A stretch of 64,000 nucleotides of DNA from Limnohabitans lacus (lineage in GTDB: Bacteria; Pseudomonadota; Gammaproteobacteria; Burkholderiales; Burkholderiaceae_C). Below, one piece after another: positions 8,750 to 18,278 of the stretch (the stretch's first letter is position 1; the number at the start of each line of letters is the position of its first letter). The notes beneath the pieces were generated by a model. It saw nothing but the letters and a program-made list of their open reading frames with translations, was not told where the DNA came from and did not search any database. The stretch lies in contig NZ_JASGBH010000002.1 in NCBI RefSeq assembly GCF_030053395.1, positions 220,625 through 284,624 on the forward strand, given 5' to 3'. Position numbers and translations under genes: made by a program.

Positions 8750-9330
8750 GCGATCCTTTGATCATGCAAGCCATCGCGCGGCTGGTGCCGCAAGGCGCCC
8801 GTGTGCTGGACCTGGGCTGTGGCGACGGCGCCTTGCTGGCCTATTTGCAAAAGCACAATGGCTGCACCGGCTACGGCGTGGAGCTCGACGACGCCAACGT
8901 GCTCGCCTGCGCCCAGCGCGGCGTGAACGTGCTGCAGCTCAACCTCGACCAAGGCCTGAAGGTTTTTGCCGACCAGTCTTTTGATGTGGTGCTGCAAATC
9001 GACACGCTGCAACACCTGCGCAACGCCGAAGTCATGCTGCGCGAGACCGCCCGCGTGGGCAAGATCGGCATCGTGGCCTTCCCCAACTTCGGCCATTGGT
9101 TCAACCGCCTGAGCGTGCTGCGCGGCCGCATGCCGGTGACCAAGCGCCTGCCCTACCAGTGGTACGACACGCCCAACATCCGCGTGGGCACGTACGCCGA
9201 CTTTGCCGACTTGGCCCGCAAGAACGACTTGCGCATCCTTGACGCCTTTGGCCTGCAACACGGCCAAGAAGTGCGCGTCTTGCCCAACCTGATGGCCGGC
9301 ACGGCCGTCTTCAAACTGCAGCGCGGCTGA
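8746..9330 (+). CDS. metW: Methionine biosynthesis protein MetW
   Basis: 194-residue SAM-dependent-methyltransferase-fold protein with motif [10 protein letters not shown] near residue 20. It is coupled to metX by a 4-base overlap and has a GGAGGT ribosome site inside metX. metX-metW pairing is the norm in proteobacteria; MetW is needed for full MetX activity in some species. The proline/aromatic segment [10 protein letters not shown] is typical of the family. Confidence 0.94.
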   Translation: MSDPLIMQAIARLVPQGARVLDLGCGDGALLAYLQKHNGCTGYGVELDDANVLACAQRGVNVLQLNLDQGLKVFADQSFDVVLQIDTLQHLRNAEVMLRETARVGKIGIVAFPNFGHWFNRLSVLRGRMPVTKRLPYQWYDTPNIRVGTYADFADLARKNDLRILDAFGLQHGQEVRVLPNLMAGTAVFKLQRG

Positions 9331-9366
9331 TGTGCGGACGGGCTGAGCCCGCCACCGCATCCATGA

Positions 9367-9903
9367 TCAGCCCGTGAATTCCTGGTCGTGCATCCAAGCG
9401 GCGTGTTTGGGAGCGCGTTTGGTTTGGGCCCACTCCTCCAGCATGTCCCATTTGCATTCGTCGAGCTTTTGGTACATCTCGGGGGTGCCCACATCGGCGG
9501 CCAACTCCAGGCGGTGGCCGTTGGGATCGAAGAAGTAAATGCTTTTGAAGATGGTGTGGTTGGTCGGTCCCAACACCTCCACGCCGTTGGCTTGCAGTTG
9601 CGCTTTGGCTTCTTCCAGCGCCTGCAGGCTGTCGACCTTGAAGGCAATGTGCTGCACCCACTCGGGCGTGTTGGTGTCGCGGCCCATTTCGGGTGAGTTG
9701 GGCAGCTCAAAAAACGCCAGCACATTGCCGCCACCGGCATCCAGAAACACGTGCATGTAAGGATCGGGTGCCTTGGTCGAAGGCACCAAGTCTTCGGCGA
9801 TCGCCAGCACAAAGTCCATGTTCAGATTTTTGACGTACCAGTCCACGGTGGCTTTGGCGTCTTTGCAGCGGTAGGCCACGTGGTGAATGCGGTTGATTTT
9901 CAT
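9367..9903 (-). CDS. VOC-family (glyoxalase/extradiol dioxygenase superfamily) protein
   Basis: 178 residues. One vicinal-oxygen-chelate module spans most of the protein, with metal-ligand candidates His in RIHHVAYRC near residue 7, His in QHIAFKV near 85, and Glu in GHRLELAAD near 130. The ATG at 9903 has GGAGA at the right distance; a TTG four codons earlier is less likely. It is the last gene of a three-gene minus-strand unit with the DUF2783 and FAD-monooxygenase genes, so a role in opening or processing a hydroxylated ring product is plausible but unproven. Confidence 0.85.
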   Translation of the reverse strand: MKINRIHHVAYRCKDAKATVDWYVKNLNMDFVLAIAEDLVPSTKAPDPYMHVFLDAGGGNVLAFFELPNSPEMGRDTNTPEWVQHIAFKVDSLQALEEAKAQLQANGVEVLGPTNHTIFKSIYFFDPNGHRLELAADVGTPEMYQKLDECKWDMLEEWAQTKRAPKHAAWMHDQEFTG

Positions 9904-9920
9904 GGGGGTCTCCAAGGGGC

Positions 9921-10154
9921 TCAGTCGGTTTGGCGGGCGGCCTGCAGTGCTTCGCGCAACACGTTCAAATCGCCAATGTGATTGGCCAGCAGCAAGATCA
10001 AGCGGGCATTGAGCGCTTCGCTTTGCTCATCGCTCAGGCCGTTGTGGGCATCGATCAGGTGCTCGTAAAACTCATCGCCTGGCGAAAAATCGCGAAAGAA
10101 ACGGCGGCCAGCTTCGTGGAAATTCGGGTCGGTTTTCAGTGCAGATGTGCTCAT
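9921..10154 (-). CDS. DUF2783 small protein
   Basis: 77 residues. The C-terminal half (FYEHLIDAHNGLSD, then an LLLANHIGDL segment) matches the DUF2783 family, which is nearly always encoded beside FAD-dependent aromatic hydroxylases. Its ATG overlaps the hydroxylase stop (10151-10154), so it is translationally coupled. The function is not known; an accessory or stabilising role for the flavoenzyme is inference. Confidence 0.85.
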   Translation of the reverse strand: MSTSALKTDPNFHEAGRRFFRDFSPGDEFYEHLIDAHNGLSDEQSEALNARLILLLANHIGDLNVLREALQAARQTD

Positions 10155-11818
10155 GGCTTTTGTCCTCCAATTTGACCGATGGCGCGGGCCACCGCAGCTT
10201 GCACCGCTGCGGCTTGCAACTGGCGCCAACGGGCGACCACATGCTGGTCGGGCCGCAGCAAATAGGCCGTGCCGGCTTGGGCGTCGTAGCGTTTGGCCAT
10301 CAGCCCTTGGGCATCGACCAACACCACCAAGCCGGGCACGGACAGGCTTTGCTTGGAAACGACCAGCGTGTCCACTGGCACTGCGCCAAGCTTCAAATTT
10401 TGCAAGGCCGCCAAGGTCTGTGCATCCACCGCGTCGGCAAACAGCAAACACTGAAAACCTCGGCCCACCTGATCGAGCAGCCAGCCGTCTTGGCCGTTGA
10501 GCTGCACCGGCGCATCGTCCATCGGGGCGCCGGGCACCATCTGGCCAGCAAACACCTCGGTGTCGGGCGTGTTGAGCGCCGACTCGGTGAGGAATGAGGG
10601 CATGGACAAGCGGCCCGAGTTGACCAGCTTGCGGGCAAAGGGGTGGTGCTTGGCCAGCGCCAGCACCGCGTTGCGGAAGGTTTTGCTGGTGCGGCTCTTG
10701 GGCGTGATGAAGTCGGTCGAACGCGTCGAGTTCATGATGTTCTCGTCGGCCGCAAACTGGCGGTCGTGCGCGTAGCTGTCGAGCAGCTTGTCGCTGGCCT
10801 GGCCCTTCATGACCAAGGCCAACTTCCACATCAAATCGTCCACATCCTGAAAGCCCGAGTTGGCCCCGCGCGCGCCAAAAGGCGAGACCTGGTGCGCAGC
10901 ATCGCCCACGAACAGCACACGGCCATGGCGGAAGTCGGTCATGCGGCGGCACTGGAAGGTGTAGATGCTGACCCACTCCAACTCAAAAGGCCTGTCATCG
11001 CCCAGCATGGCCTTCAGGCGTGGGATGACTTTTTCGGGCTTCTTTTCTTCTTCGGGGTCGGCGTCCCAGCCGAGCTGGAAGTCGATGCGCCAGACGTTGT
11101 TGCTCTGCTTGTGCAGCAGCACGCTTTGGTTCGGGTGAAAAGGCGGGTCGAACCAGAACCAGCGCTCGGCAGGGTAGTCGGCTTTCATGATCACGTCGGC
11201 GATCAAAAAGCGGTCCTGGAACACGCGGCCTTCGATGTCCAGCCCCAAATGGCGGCGAATCGGGCTGCGCGCACCGTCGGCCACCACCAACCAATCGGCT
11301 TCGATGTCGAAGCGGCCATCGGGCGTTTCCACTGTCAGCGTGGCGTGGTCCGCAGAGGGCGTGACCGCCGTGACTTTGTGTTGCCAGCGGATGTCGGCGC
11401 CCAGCGCCAGCGCACGGGCAATCAGCATTTCCTCGATGTGGTACTGCTGCAAATTGATCATGCCGGGGCGTTTATGGCCGGCATCGGGCACCAGGTTGAA
11501 CTGGTAGACCTCGTCCTCTTCGAGGAAGGTGCGGCCAATGTTCCAGCTCACGCCCAGCTGGCAGGCCTCGTCGGCAATGCCCAGGCGGTCCAAAATTTCG
11601 AGCGAGCGCTTGGCGTAGCACACAGCCCGCGAGCCCACCGAGACGGTTTTGTCGTCGTCGAGCACCAACACCTCCAGGCCTTGCAGCCGGGCGTCGATGG
11701 CCGCTGCCAAGCCCACCGGACCTGCGCCAATGACGATCAAAGGCTTGCGCTGCGGCGGTGTGGTCATCCAGTCGGCGGACGATTTGTACGGATAAATCGG
11801 GTTGACGTAGGCACCCAT
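10151..11818 (-). CDS. FAD-dependent aromatic-ring hydroxylase (MhpA/PheA class)
   Basis: 555-residue class A flavoprotein monooxygenase. The N-terminal dinucleotide fold VIGAGPVGLAAAID is near residue 29, the DG segment VVADGARSPIRR near 179, and GDAAHQVSPFGARG (FAD ribityl binding) near 310. The long N-terminus with NPIYPYKSSAD is typical of this subgroup. It uses NAD(P)H and O2 to hydroxylate an aromatic acid or a related compound; the substrate is unknown. It is divergent from a FadR-type regulator, which is the likely controller of the unit. Confidence 0.87.
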   Translation of the reverse strand: MGAYVNPIYPYKSSADWMTTPPQRKPLIVIGAGPVGLAAAIDARLQGLEVLVLDDDKTVSVGSRAVCYAKRSLEILDRLGIADEACQLGVSWNIGRTFLEEDEVYQFNLVPDAGHKRPGMINLQQYHIEEMLIARALALGADIRWQHKVTAVTPSADHATLTVETPDGRFDIEADWLVVADGARSPIRRHLGLDIEGRVFQDRFLIADVIMKADYPAERWFWFDPPFHPNQSVLLHKQSNNVWRIDFQLGWDADPEEEKKPEKVIPRLKAMLGDDRPFELEWVSIYTFQCRRMTDFRHGRVLFVGDAAHQVSPFGARGANSGFQDVDDLMWKLALVMKGQASDKLLDSYAHDRQFAADENIMNSTRSTDFITPKSRTSKTFRNAVLALAKHHPFARKLVNSGRLSMPSFLTESALNTPDTEVFAGQMVPGAPMDDAPVQLNGQDGWLLDQVGRGFQCLLFADAVDAQTLAALQNLKLGAVPVDTLVVSKQSLSVPGLVVLVDAQGLMAKRYDAQAGTAYLLRPDQHVVARWRQLQAAAVQAAVARAIGQIGGQKP

Positions 11819-11996
11819 GCATGGTCTCCGGGCTGGTGTTACAGCACCCTGCGGTGCAAGACCCGTAATTTACCATTGATAAATTCATTTACCTATACGT
11901 AATTTTAAAAGTCACCACTTGGCGCCCACCCAGGCTGCGTTCACACCGCTTTCAGCGCAAAAGCACGGCAAAGGCTATGCTTCGAAACTTGTTTGT

Positions 11997-12007
11997 TTGT
12001 ATGACAA
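11997..12007. promoter_or_regulatory. Candidate FadR-type (GntR) operator
   Basis: TTGTATGACAA is an 11-base palindrome matching the FadR-subfamily pattern TNGTNNNACNA. It lies five bases before the regulator's ATG, where binding would block its own expression, and in the region shared with the divergent hydroxylase operon. Confidence 0.55.
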
Positions 12008-12011
12008 CCCC

Positions 12012-12791
12012 ATGAGTCAGCACCTCACCCCCGTCTCCAGCGGCGCACGGCTGTCCGACCAGGTGGCCGAGCAATTGGCCGCGCTGATCAAGCAAGGCCG
12101 CCTGCAGCCCGGCGACAAGCTGCCCACCGAAGCGCGGCTGGTCGAGCAATTTCAGGTCAGCCGCACCGTGGTGCGCGAAGCGGTCTCGCGCCTCAAATCG
12201 CTGGGTCTGGTGGACTCGCGCCAAGGCAGCGGGGTCTTCGTCAACCCCCAACTGCCCTTTGCGCCCTTGCACTTCGAGGCGCAGTTGGCCGCCTCGCAAG
12301 AGGCCGTGATCCAGATGGTCGAAGTGCGCCGCGCCCTCGAAGCCGAAGTGGCCGCCTTGGCCGCGCAAAGGCGCACACCCGACGATGTGCAAGCCATCCG
12401 CCAGTCGGTCCAGGCCCTCGACCAGGCGGTGCAAGCCGGGCGCAACGGGGTGGACGAAGATGTGAAGTTTCACCGCGCCATCGCCAATGCAGCGCGCAAC
12501 CCTTTTTTGATCCAGACGCTGGAATACCTGGGTCAGTTTTTGCACGGCGTGACCGAAGTCACCCGCGCCAACGAAGCACGGCGCGTGGACTTTGCCAGCG
12601 AAGTGCAAAACGAACACCAAGCCATTGTCCAAGCGGTGGAAGCGGGCGACCCCGAGCTGGCCCGCCAAGCTGCCGCCACCCACATGGGCAATGCGATCGT
12701 GCGCATCCGCAGGGCCGACCCCAGCTTTTGGCAACAAGAAGGCGAGCGCTTGGCGCAGCCCTTGGTCAAAGGCTTGCGCACCCCCCGTTAA
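12012..12791 (+). CDS. FadR/GntR-family transcriptional regulator (FCD domain)
   Basis: 259 residues. A winged helix-turn-helix fills about residues 15-80 (QPGDKLPTEARL and SRTVVREAVSRL) and an FCD ligand-binding domain follows. FCD metal-ligand candidates include Asp in EDVKFHRAIA near 150 and His in NEHQAI and AATHM. Many FCD regulators respond to small organic acids. The ATG at 12012 starts a conventional N-terminus; no good Shine-Dalgarno precedes it. It probably controls the divergent FAD-hydroxylase unit and perhaps the SDR downstream. Confidence 0.9.
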   Translation: MSQHLTPVSSGARLSDQVAEQLAALIKQGRLQPGDKLPTEARLVEQFQVSRTVVREAVSRLKSLGLVDSRQGSGVFVNPQLPFAPLHFEAQLAASQEAVIQMVEVRRALEAEVAALAAQRRTPDDVQAIRQSVQALDQAVQAGRNGVDEDVKFHRAIANAARNPFLIQTLEYLGQFLHGVTEVTRANEARRVDFASEVQNEHQAIVQAVEAGDPELARQAAATHMGNAIVRIRRADPSFWQQEGERLAQPLVKGLRTPR

Positions 12792-12814
12792 CCCCACACC
12801 CCACCCAGGCAGCC

Positions 12815-13609
12815 ATGGACTTGCAACTGAACCACCAACACATCTTGATCACCGGCGGCAGCAAAGGCATTGGCCTGGCCTGTGCGCAGGCCTTCTTGCA
12901 AGAAGGCGCCAAGGTGAGCCTGGTCTCGCGCGACAGCGCCAACTTGGACAAAGCCCGCCACACCCTGCAAACCCAATTTGCGGCGGATCGCATCCACACC
13001 GTGGCCGCGGATTTGCGCGATGCGCAAGCAGCACTGGCCGCACTCGACTCGGCCGAAGCGGCCTTCGGCCCGGTGGACGTGCTGGTCAACTCGGCCGGCG
13101 CGGCCAAGCGCACGCCCGCCCCTGAACTGACGCCCGAAGCCTGGCAAGACGCCATGCAGGCCAAGTACTTCACCTACATCCACATGATGAACCCCGCCAT
13201 CCAGCGCATGGCCGCACGGGGCACCGGCAATGTGGTCAACGTGGTGGGCAACGGCGGCAAAGTGGCCAGCCCGATCCACCTGCCCGGCGGCGCAGCCAAT
13301 GCGGCCTTGATGCTGGCCAGCGTGGGACTGGCCGCCGCCTATGGCCCGCAGGGCATCCGTGTGAACGCCATCAACCCTGGCCTGACGCGCACCGACCGCC
13401 TGCAAGAAGGCATGGTGGCCGATGCCCGCAACCAAGGCATCAGCACCGAGCAAGCCATGGCCCAAGCGGTGGCCCGCATCCCGATGGGCCGCATGGCCGA
13501 GCCCGAAGAGATCGCCAACGCGGTCGTCTTTCTGGCCTCGGCCAAGGCCAGTTACATCACCGGCATATGCATGAGCATGGACGGGGCGCTGAACCCGATC
13601 GTGGTGTGA
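12815..13609 (+). CDS. SDR-fold protein lacking the usual catalytic triad
   Basis: 264 residues with a normal Rossmann start (ITGGSKGIGLACA) and NSAG near residue 88. In the active-site region, NVSS is replaced by NVVGNGG, and the YxxxK motif aligns with GGAAN, so catalytic Tyr and Lys are absent. It starts 23 bases after the regulator, and its stop overlaps the lipocalin ATG (TGATG). It could be a non-redox SDR, a lyase/hydratase-like member, or a regulatory fold. Confidence 0.85.
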   Translation: MDLQLNHQHILITGGSKGIGLACAQAFLQEGAKVSLVSRDSANLDKARHTLQTQFAADRIHTVAADLRDAQAALAALDSAEAAFGPVDVLVNSAGAAKRTPAPELTPEAWQDAMQAKYFTYIHMMNPAIQRMAARGTGNVVNVVGNGGKVASPIHLPGGAANAALMLASVGLAAAYGPQGIRVNAINPGLTRTDRLQEGMVADARNQGISTEQAMAQAVARIPMGRMAEPEEIANAVVFLASAKASYITGICMSMDGALNPIVV

Positions 13610-14160
13610 TGGCCCGCCTGACAAGCGCCAAGCGCTTGGCCCTGGCCGCTTGCCTGGGGCTGATGGCCGCAGCCGCCTGGGCGCAGCCCGCGCCTTTGGC
13701 GACGGTGCCTTCGGTGGACGTGCCCCGCTACATGGGCACCTGGTACGAGATCGCCAAATACCCCAACTGGTTCCAAAAGAAATGCGTCAGCAGCACCAGC
13801 GCCACCTACAGTCTGCAAGCCGATGGCCAGGTGCAGGTGCTCAACCGCTGCAAAACCGCCAAAGGCGAGTGGAGCGAGGCGCTGGGCCAGGCGCGCCAAA
13901 TCGGCCGCGCCAACTCGCCCCGCCTGCAGGTGCGCTTTGCGCCCTCGTGGCTGTCCTTCATTCCCTTGGTGTGGGGCAATTACTGGATCATCGACCTGGA
14001 CCCGCAATACCAATGGGTGGTGGTCAGCGAGCCCAGCCGCGAGTATTTGTGGATCCTCTCGCGCACGCCCGAGTTGCCCGCAGCGACCTACCAAAGCCTG
14101 CAGGGCAAACTGGCCGCCAACGGCTTTGATCTTCAGCGCATCCAGCCCAGCAGCCCCTGA
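13609..14160 (+). CDS. Bacterial lipocalin family protein
   Basis: 183 residues. The start at 13609 overlaps the SDR stop. An N-terminal signal peptide ends about at AWA (residue 24). The lipocalin signature GTWYEIAKYPNWFQ follows near residue 45, with a late strand block YWIIDLDP near 124. The Blc homologue of E. coli is an outer-membrane lipoprotein; here the LAAC sequence comes too early in the signal to be a convincing lipobox, so it may be soluble in the periplasm. Family members bind lipids or lysophospholipids. Confidence 0.88.
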   Translation: MARLTSAKRLALAACLGLMAAAAWAQPAPLATVPSVDVPRYMGTWYEIAKYPNWFQKKCVSSTSATYSLQADGQVQVLNRCKTAKGEWSEALGQARQIGRANSPRLQVRFAPSWLSFIPLVWGNYWIIDLDPQYQWVVVSEPSREYLWILSRTPELPAATYQSLQGKLAANGFDLQRIQPSSP

Positions 14161-14166
14161 GCCCCC

Positions 14167-14589
14167 TCAGGGCAGCTGAAGGGTTTTGAGGAACATCAGC
14201 AAAGATTGGATCCGGTCTTGGGCTGACCACTCCGCCGTTTGGGGCGAATCGCCCGGTTGCGTCATGGCGCGTTGTTTGAACACCTGACCCCACACCGGCA
14301 TGTCGCGCCAGCCGTGCGGCCCACCGTCCCCCGACCAACGGCCATCGATCAGCTCGGCCAGTCGGTCTTCTTCGAATCGCCCGCCATTGCGCTGGGCGAT
14401 GGTGCGCAAGTCGGCAGGCGGCTTGACCAGCCAAGAACTCAGTGGTCCATCGCCTTGGCCTGCCTTGCCGTGGCAACTGGCGCAGTTGTCCCGAAAATCG
14501 GCCCGGCCCAGCGCCGCCGATGTTTGCCCTGCAGCGGCCAGCGGGATCGCCAGCATGACAGCGCTCAGCCAGTGAAGTGTGGGGTGCAT
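14167..14589 (-). CDS. Periplasmic c-type cytochrome (single haem)
   Basis: 140 residues with a signal peptide (cleavage about residue 20) and one haem site CASCH at residues 36-40. A distal Met is offered by the WRDMPVWG segment. The AAAGGA ribosome site supports the ATG at 14589. It is a small class I-type cytochrome; the redox partner is unknown. It converges with the lipocalin gene with six bases between the stops, and a short CCCTGA/TCAGGG hairpin lies over the junction. Confidence 0.88.
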   Translation of the reverse strand: MHPTLHWLSAVMLAIPLAAAGQTSAALGRADFRDNCASCHGKAGQGDGPLSSWLVKPPADLRTIAQRNGGRFEEDRLAELIDGRWSGDGGPHGWRDMPVWGQVFKQRAMTQPGDSPQTAEWSAQDRIQSLLMFLKTLQLP

Positions 14590-14731
14590 GGGTTGATCCT
14601 TTCAGGGCCCCATGGTCCGACAGCCACCGCGTCTCGTCGGTACGCCAACGCCCCCAAGTCGCGTGCATTCACGCAACGGTCACTGACCTGGGTTATCTTT
14701 TCGGCTCGATTTGAAAACGCAGGAACCCCGC

Positions 14732-16642
14732 ATGTCCAAAGACTTCTCCACCATGGAAGACAGCAACCGTTCTGGCAACGCCTCCATCCACGACCAGATC
14801 GCGGCCTTGCCACTGAACCGCCGCACCGTGATGAAAAGTGCAGGCCTGGCCAGTTTGCTGGGCTTGTTGCATCCTTTGGCGGGCTGCGCCAACTTAGGCA
14901 CAGGCCAGGCCCGCTTGGGCTTCACCGCCATCCCGCCGGGCCAGACCGATGCGCTGGTGGTGCCCCCCGGTTATGTGGCGCAGGTGATTGCCCGCTGGGG
15001 TGAGCCCGTGGGCATTGCAGGCAACATGCCGGCCTTTCGCACCGACGGCAGCAACAGCGCCGCCGATCAAGCCGTGCAACTGGGCATGCACCACGACGGC
15101 TTGGCGTTTTTCCCGCTCAACGGCTCGTCCACCCACGGCCTGATCGCGCTCAACCACGAGTACACCGACGACGGCTTGCTGCACCCCGATGGCTTTGTGC
15201 CCATGAACGCGGCCAAGGTCAAAAAGTCGCAAAACGCGCACGGCCTGTCGGTCTATGAGGTCAAGTTCAACGGCCAAGCTTGGGAGATGGTGCGCCCCTC
15301 GGCCTATGCGCGGCGCTTCACCATGGACACCCCCTTTGACATGTCGGGCCCGGCCGCTGGCCACCCCCTGCTGCGCACCGCCGCCGACCCACAAGGCCGC
15401 ACCACGCTGGGCACGCTGAACAACTGCGCCAGCAGCGCCACGCCCTGGGGCACCTATTTGTCCGGCGAAGAAAACTGGATGTTCTATTTCGGCGGCGGCA
15501 CAGACATCAGCGCCCACCACAAGCGTTGGGGCTTGCGCGAGAAAGGTCTGTACGACTGGGAGCGCTTTGACACGCGCTTTGACGCGGCACAAAACCCCAA
15601 TGAGCCCAACCGCTTTGGCTGGGTGGTGGAGGTGGACCCGATGGACCCGACCAGCACCCCTGTCAAGCGCACGGCTCTGGGCCGCGCCGCGCATGAAGGC
15701 GCCTGGGTAGCGATGACGCAAGACCAACGCGCCGTGGTCTATTCGGGCGAAGACGCTCGATTTGAATACATCTACAAATTCCTGAGCTCCGGCCGCATGC
15801 AGCCCGGCGGCGCCAAAGCCAACCGCCATCTGCTGGACGAAGGCACGCTGTATGTGGCCCGCTTTGACGCCAACGGCCAAGGCCAGTGGCTGCCGCTGGT
15901 GCACGGCCAAGGGCCACTCACGGCAGCCAACGGTTTTGCCGACCAGGGCGAGGTGCTCATCAAAGCCCGCCAAGCCAGTGACTTGCTGGGCGCGACCAAA
16001 ATGGACCGGCCCGAGTGGCTGGCCATCGACAAGGCTTCGCGCTGGGTCTATTGCACGCTGACCAACAACAGCCAGCGCGGCGCAGAAGGCAAGCCCGGCG
16101 TGGATGCGGCCAACCCCCGGGCCAACAACAGCATGGGCCAGATCATCCGCTGGCGCGAAGCCAGAGACTTTGACGGCATGACGTTTGAATGGAATCTGCT
16201 GGTGCTGGCCGGTGATCCGGCCAACGAGCGGGCCGAAGCCAAAGGCAATGTGAAGGGCGACATCTTCGGCTGCCCGGATGGGCTGGGTTTTAGCCCCAAC
16301 GGCCTGCTGTGGATCCAGACCGATGCCCACGCCACGCAGATGTACAAAGGTGAATTCGCCCGCATCGGCAACAACCAGATGCTGGCCTGCGACACGGCCA
16401 CGGGTGAGATCCGCCGCTTTTTGACGGGGCCGACCAACTGCGAAATCACCGGCCTGACCTTCACGCCCGATGGGCGCAACCTGTTCATCAGCGTGCAGCA
16501 CCCGGGCGAAACGCCCACCGACCGCAGCGACCCCAAGCAGCCGCAAAAATACTCCAGCTGGCCCGACCACCAGCCCGATGGCCGCCCCCGCTCTGCGAAC
16601 GTGGTGATCCGCAAAATCGACGGCGGCGTGATCGGCACTTAA
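14732..16642 (+). CDS. phoX: PhoX-family alkaline phosphatase (DUF839)
   Basis: 636 residues. A twin-arginine signal is visible (NRRTVMKSAGLASLLGLL, about residues 29-46), as in PhoX enzymes that carry Fe and Ca cofactors and are exported folded by Tat. Family blocks include LNHEYTDDG, EGAWVAM and SPNGLLWIQTD. It would release phosphate from organophosphates in the periplasm. The ATG at 14732 has AGGAA seven bases upstream; an earlier TTG is less likely. I see no convincing Pho box upstream. Confidence 0.9.
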   Translation: MSKDFSTMEDSNRSGNASIHDQIAALPLNRRTVMKSAGLASLLGLLHPLAGCANLGTGQARLGFTAIPPGQTDALVVPPGYVAQVIARWGEPVGIAGNMPAFRTDGSNSAADQAVQLGMHHDGLAFFPLNGSSTHGLIALNHEYTDDGLLHPDGFVPMNAAKVKKSQNAHGLSVYEVKFNGQAWEMVRPSAYARRFTMDTPFDMSGPAAGHPLLRTAADPQGRTTLGTLNNCASSATPWGTYLSGEENWMFYFGGGTDISAHHKRWGLREKGLYDWERFDTRFDAAQNPNEPNRFGWVVEVDPMDPTSTPVKRTALGRAAHEGAWVAMTQDQRAVVYSGEDARFEYIYKFLSSGRMQPGGAKANRHLLDEGTLYVARFDANGQGQWLPLVHGQGPLTAANGFADQGEVLIKARQASDLLGATKMDRPEWLAIDKASRWVYCTLTNNSQRGAEGKPGVDAANPRANNSMGQIIRWREARDFDGMTFEWNLLVLAGDPANERAEAKGNVKGDIFGCPDGLGFSPNGLLWIQTDAHATQMYKGEFARIGNNQMLACDTATGEIRRFLTGPTNCEITGLTFTPDGRNLFISVQHPGETPTDRSDPKQPQKYSSWPDHQPDGRPRSANVVIRKIDGGVIGT

Positions 16643-16695
16643 AGCCCCGCACGCAGGTCGAAAGCTTCAGCTGCGACGCTGATCGAACAAGCGCC

Positions 16696-16721
16696 CATGT
16701 CGGGGCTGAAGCCCCGACATG
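16696..16721. terminator. Perfect hairpin between phoX and gabD
   Basis: CATGTCGGGGCT pairs over 12 bp with AGCCCCGACATG around a 2-base apex. It lies between convergent genes. There is no U tract on either strand, so it may be a REP-like or mRNA 3'-end-protecting element rather than a classical terminator. Confidence 0.5.
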
Positions 16722-16757
16722 CAAGAGGAAGGACCCAACCAGTCGGTCGGGCTTGGC

Positions 16758-18194
16758 TCAAGCGTTGAAGATCGAGACCGTTTTGGTGTTGAGGTAGGCG
16801 TCGAGTGCTTCGGGGCCACCTTCGGAGCCGTAGCCCGAATCTTTGATGCCGCCAAAAGGCAGCTCGGGCCAAGGGGCGGCGGACTGGTTGACCCAGAGCA
16901 TGCCCACTTCGAGGCGCTGGCTCAGCAGGTGCGAGGTCTTGAGCGAGTTGGTGAAGGCATAACCCGACAGGCCGAAAGGCAGGCGGTTGGCTTCGGCGAT
17001 GGCGTCTTCGATGTTCTCGAAGGTGCGGATCGCGGCAATCGGGCCAAAGGGCTCGTTGTTCACCACATCGGCGTCCAACGGCACATGCGACAAGACCGTG
17101 GGCGCAAAGAACAGACCTTCGGTGCCAATGCGCTCGCCACCGGCCAGCACCTTGGCGCCTTTGGCGCGGGCGTCTTGCACGATCGCTTGCATGGCCACCA
17201 AACGGCGCTCGTTGGCCAAGGGGCCCATCTGCGTGCCGGCCACCAAGCCATCGCCCACCTTGAGCGACTGGGCATGCGCCGCCATCATCTGCGAGAACTC
17301 TTCAGCGATTTTGTGGTGCACCAAAAAACGGGTGGGCGAGATACACACCTGACCGGCATTGCGGAACTTGGCCGCACCTGCTGTCTTGACCGCCAGGGCG
17401 ATGTCGCCGTCTTCGGCCACGATCACCGGGGCATGACCGCCCAGCTCCATGGTGGCGCGCTTCATGTGCTGACCGGCCAAGGCCGCCAGCTGCTTGCCCA
17501 CGGGCGTGGAGCCGGTGAAGGTGATCTTGCGGATCACGGGGTGCGCGATCAGGTAGTTCGAGATCTCAGACGGTGTGCCATAGACCAGGCCAATCACTCC
17601 CTCGGGCACGCCTGCGTCTTGGAAGGCGCGGATCAGCTCGGCGGGCGATGCGGGGGTTTCTTCAGGCGCTTTGACGATGATCGAGCAACCGGTGGCCAGC
17701 GCGGCGGACATCTTGCGCACCACCTGGTTGACCGGGAAGTTCCAAGGCGTGAAAGCCGCCACTGGGCCCACGGGTTGCTTGAGCACGTTTTGCTGGACGT
17801 TGATGTTGCGCGGCGACACGATGCGGCCGTACACACGGCGGCCTTCTTCGGCAAACCACTCGATGATGTCGGCGGCCGACATCACTTCGACCTTGGCTTC
17901 GCCCACGGGCTTGCCTTGCTCTTGCGTGAGCAGCTCGGCAATTTGCGGGGCGCGTTCACGCATCAGGGCGGCGGCTTTGCGCATGATGGCGCTGCGCTCG
18001 TTGGCGGGGGTGTCGCGCCAGATTTCAAAACCCTTTTGGGCGGCTTGGGCGGCACGCTCCAGATCGGCCACACCGGCATGGGCCAAGCGGCCGATTTCGG
18101 CGCCGTTGGCGGGGTTGAAGACGGGCAGGGTGCGGCCGCTTTCGGCATCGCACCATTGGCCGTTGATGAAAAGCTGGGTGTTGGGGTAGGTCAT
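16758..18194 (-). CDS. gabD: NAD(P)-dependent succinate-semialdehyde dehydrogenase family
   Basis: 478-residue aldehyde dehydrogenase. Visible are the PWNFP segment near residue 145, FTGSTPVGK (cofactor) near 221, the catalytic Glu in MELGGHAP near 243 and the catalytic Cys in GQVCISPTR near 277. It would oxidise succinate semialdehyde or a similar short aldehyde to the acid. Other members of this subgroup act on glutarate semialdehyde, so the substrate is probable, not certain. No gabT lies nearby. Confidence 0.85.
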   Translation of the reverse strand: MTYPNTQLFINGQWCDAESGRTLPVFNPANGAEIGRLAHAGVADLERAAQAAQKGFEIWRDTPANERSAIMRKAAALMRERAPQIAELLTQEQGKPVGEAKVEVMSAADIIEWFAEEGRRVYGRIVSPRNINVQQNVLKQPVGPVAAFTPWNFPVNQVVRKMSAALATGCSIIVKAPEETPASPAELIRAFQDAGVPEGVIGLVYGTPSEISNYLIAHPVIRKITFTGSTPVGKQLAALAGQHMKRATMELGGHAPVIVAEDGDIALAVKTAGAAKFRNAGQVCISPTRFLVHHKIAEEFSQMMAAHAQSLKVGDGLVAGTQMGPLANERRLVAMQAIVQDARAKGAKVLAGGERIGTEGLFFAPTVLSHVPLDADVVNNEPFGPIAAIRTFENIEDAIAEANRLPFGLSGYAFTNSLKTSHLLSQRLEVGMLWVNQSAAPWPELPFGGIKDSGYGSEGGPEALDAYLNTKTVSIFNA

Positions 18195-18278
18195 GGGCTG
18201 GTCCTGATGAACGCCTGAATCGGCAGTGGGCGCATTGTGTCCGAAATGGCCCCGGCGTGCGTCAAGCACGGGACAGGC

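Noticed and set aside
14590..14731. Possible Pho box before phoX
   Set aside because: I find no pair of CTGTCAT-like repeats 11 bases apart; only a weak GGTCACTGACC stretch.
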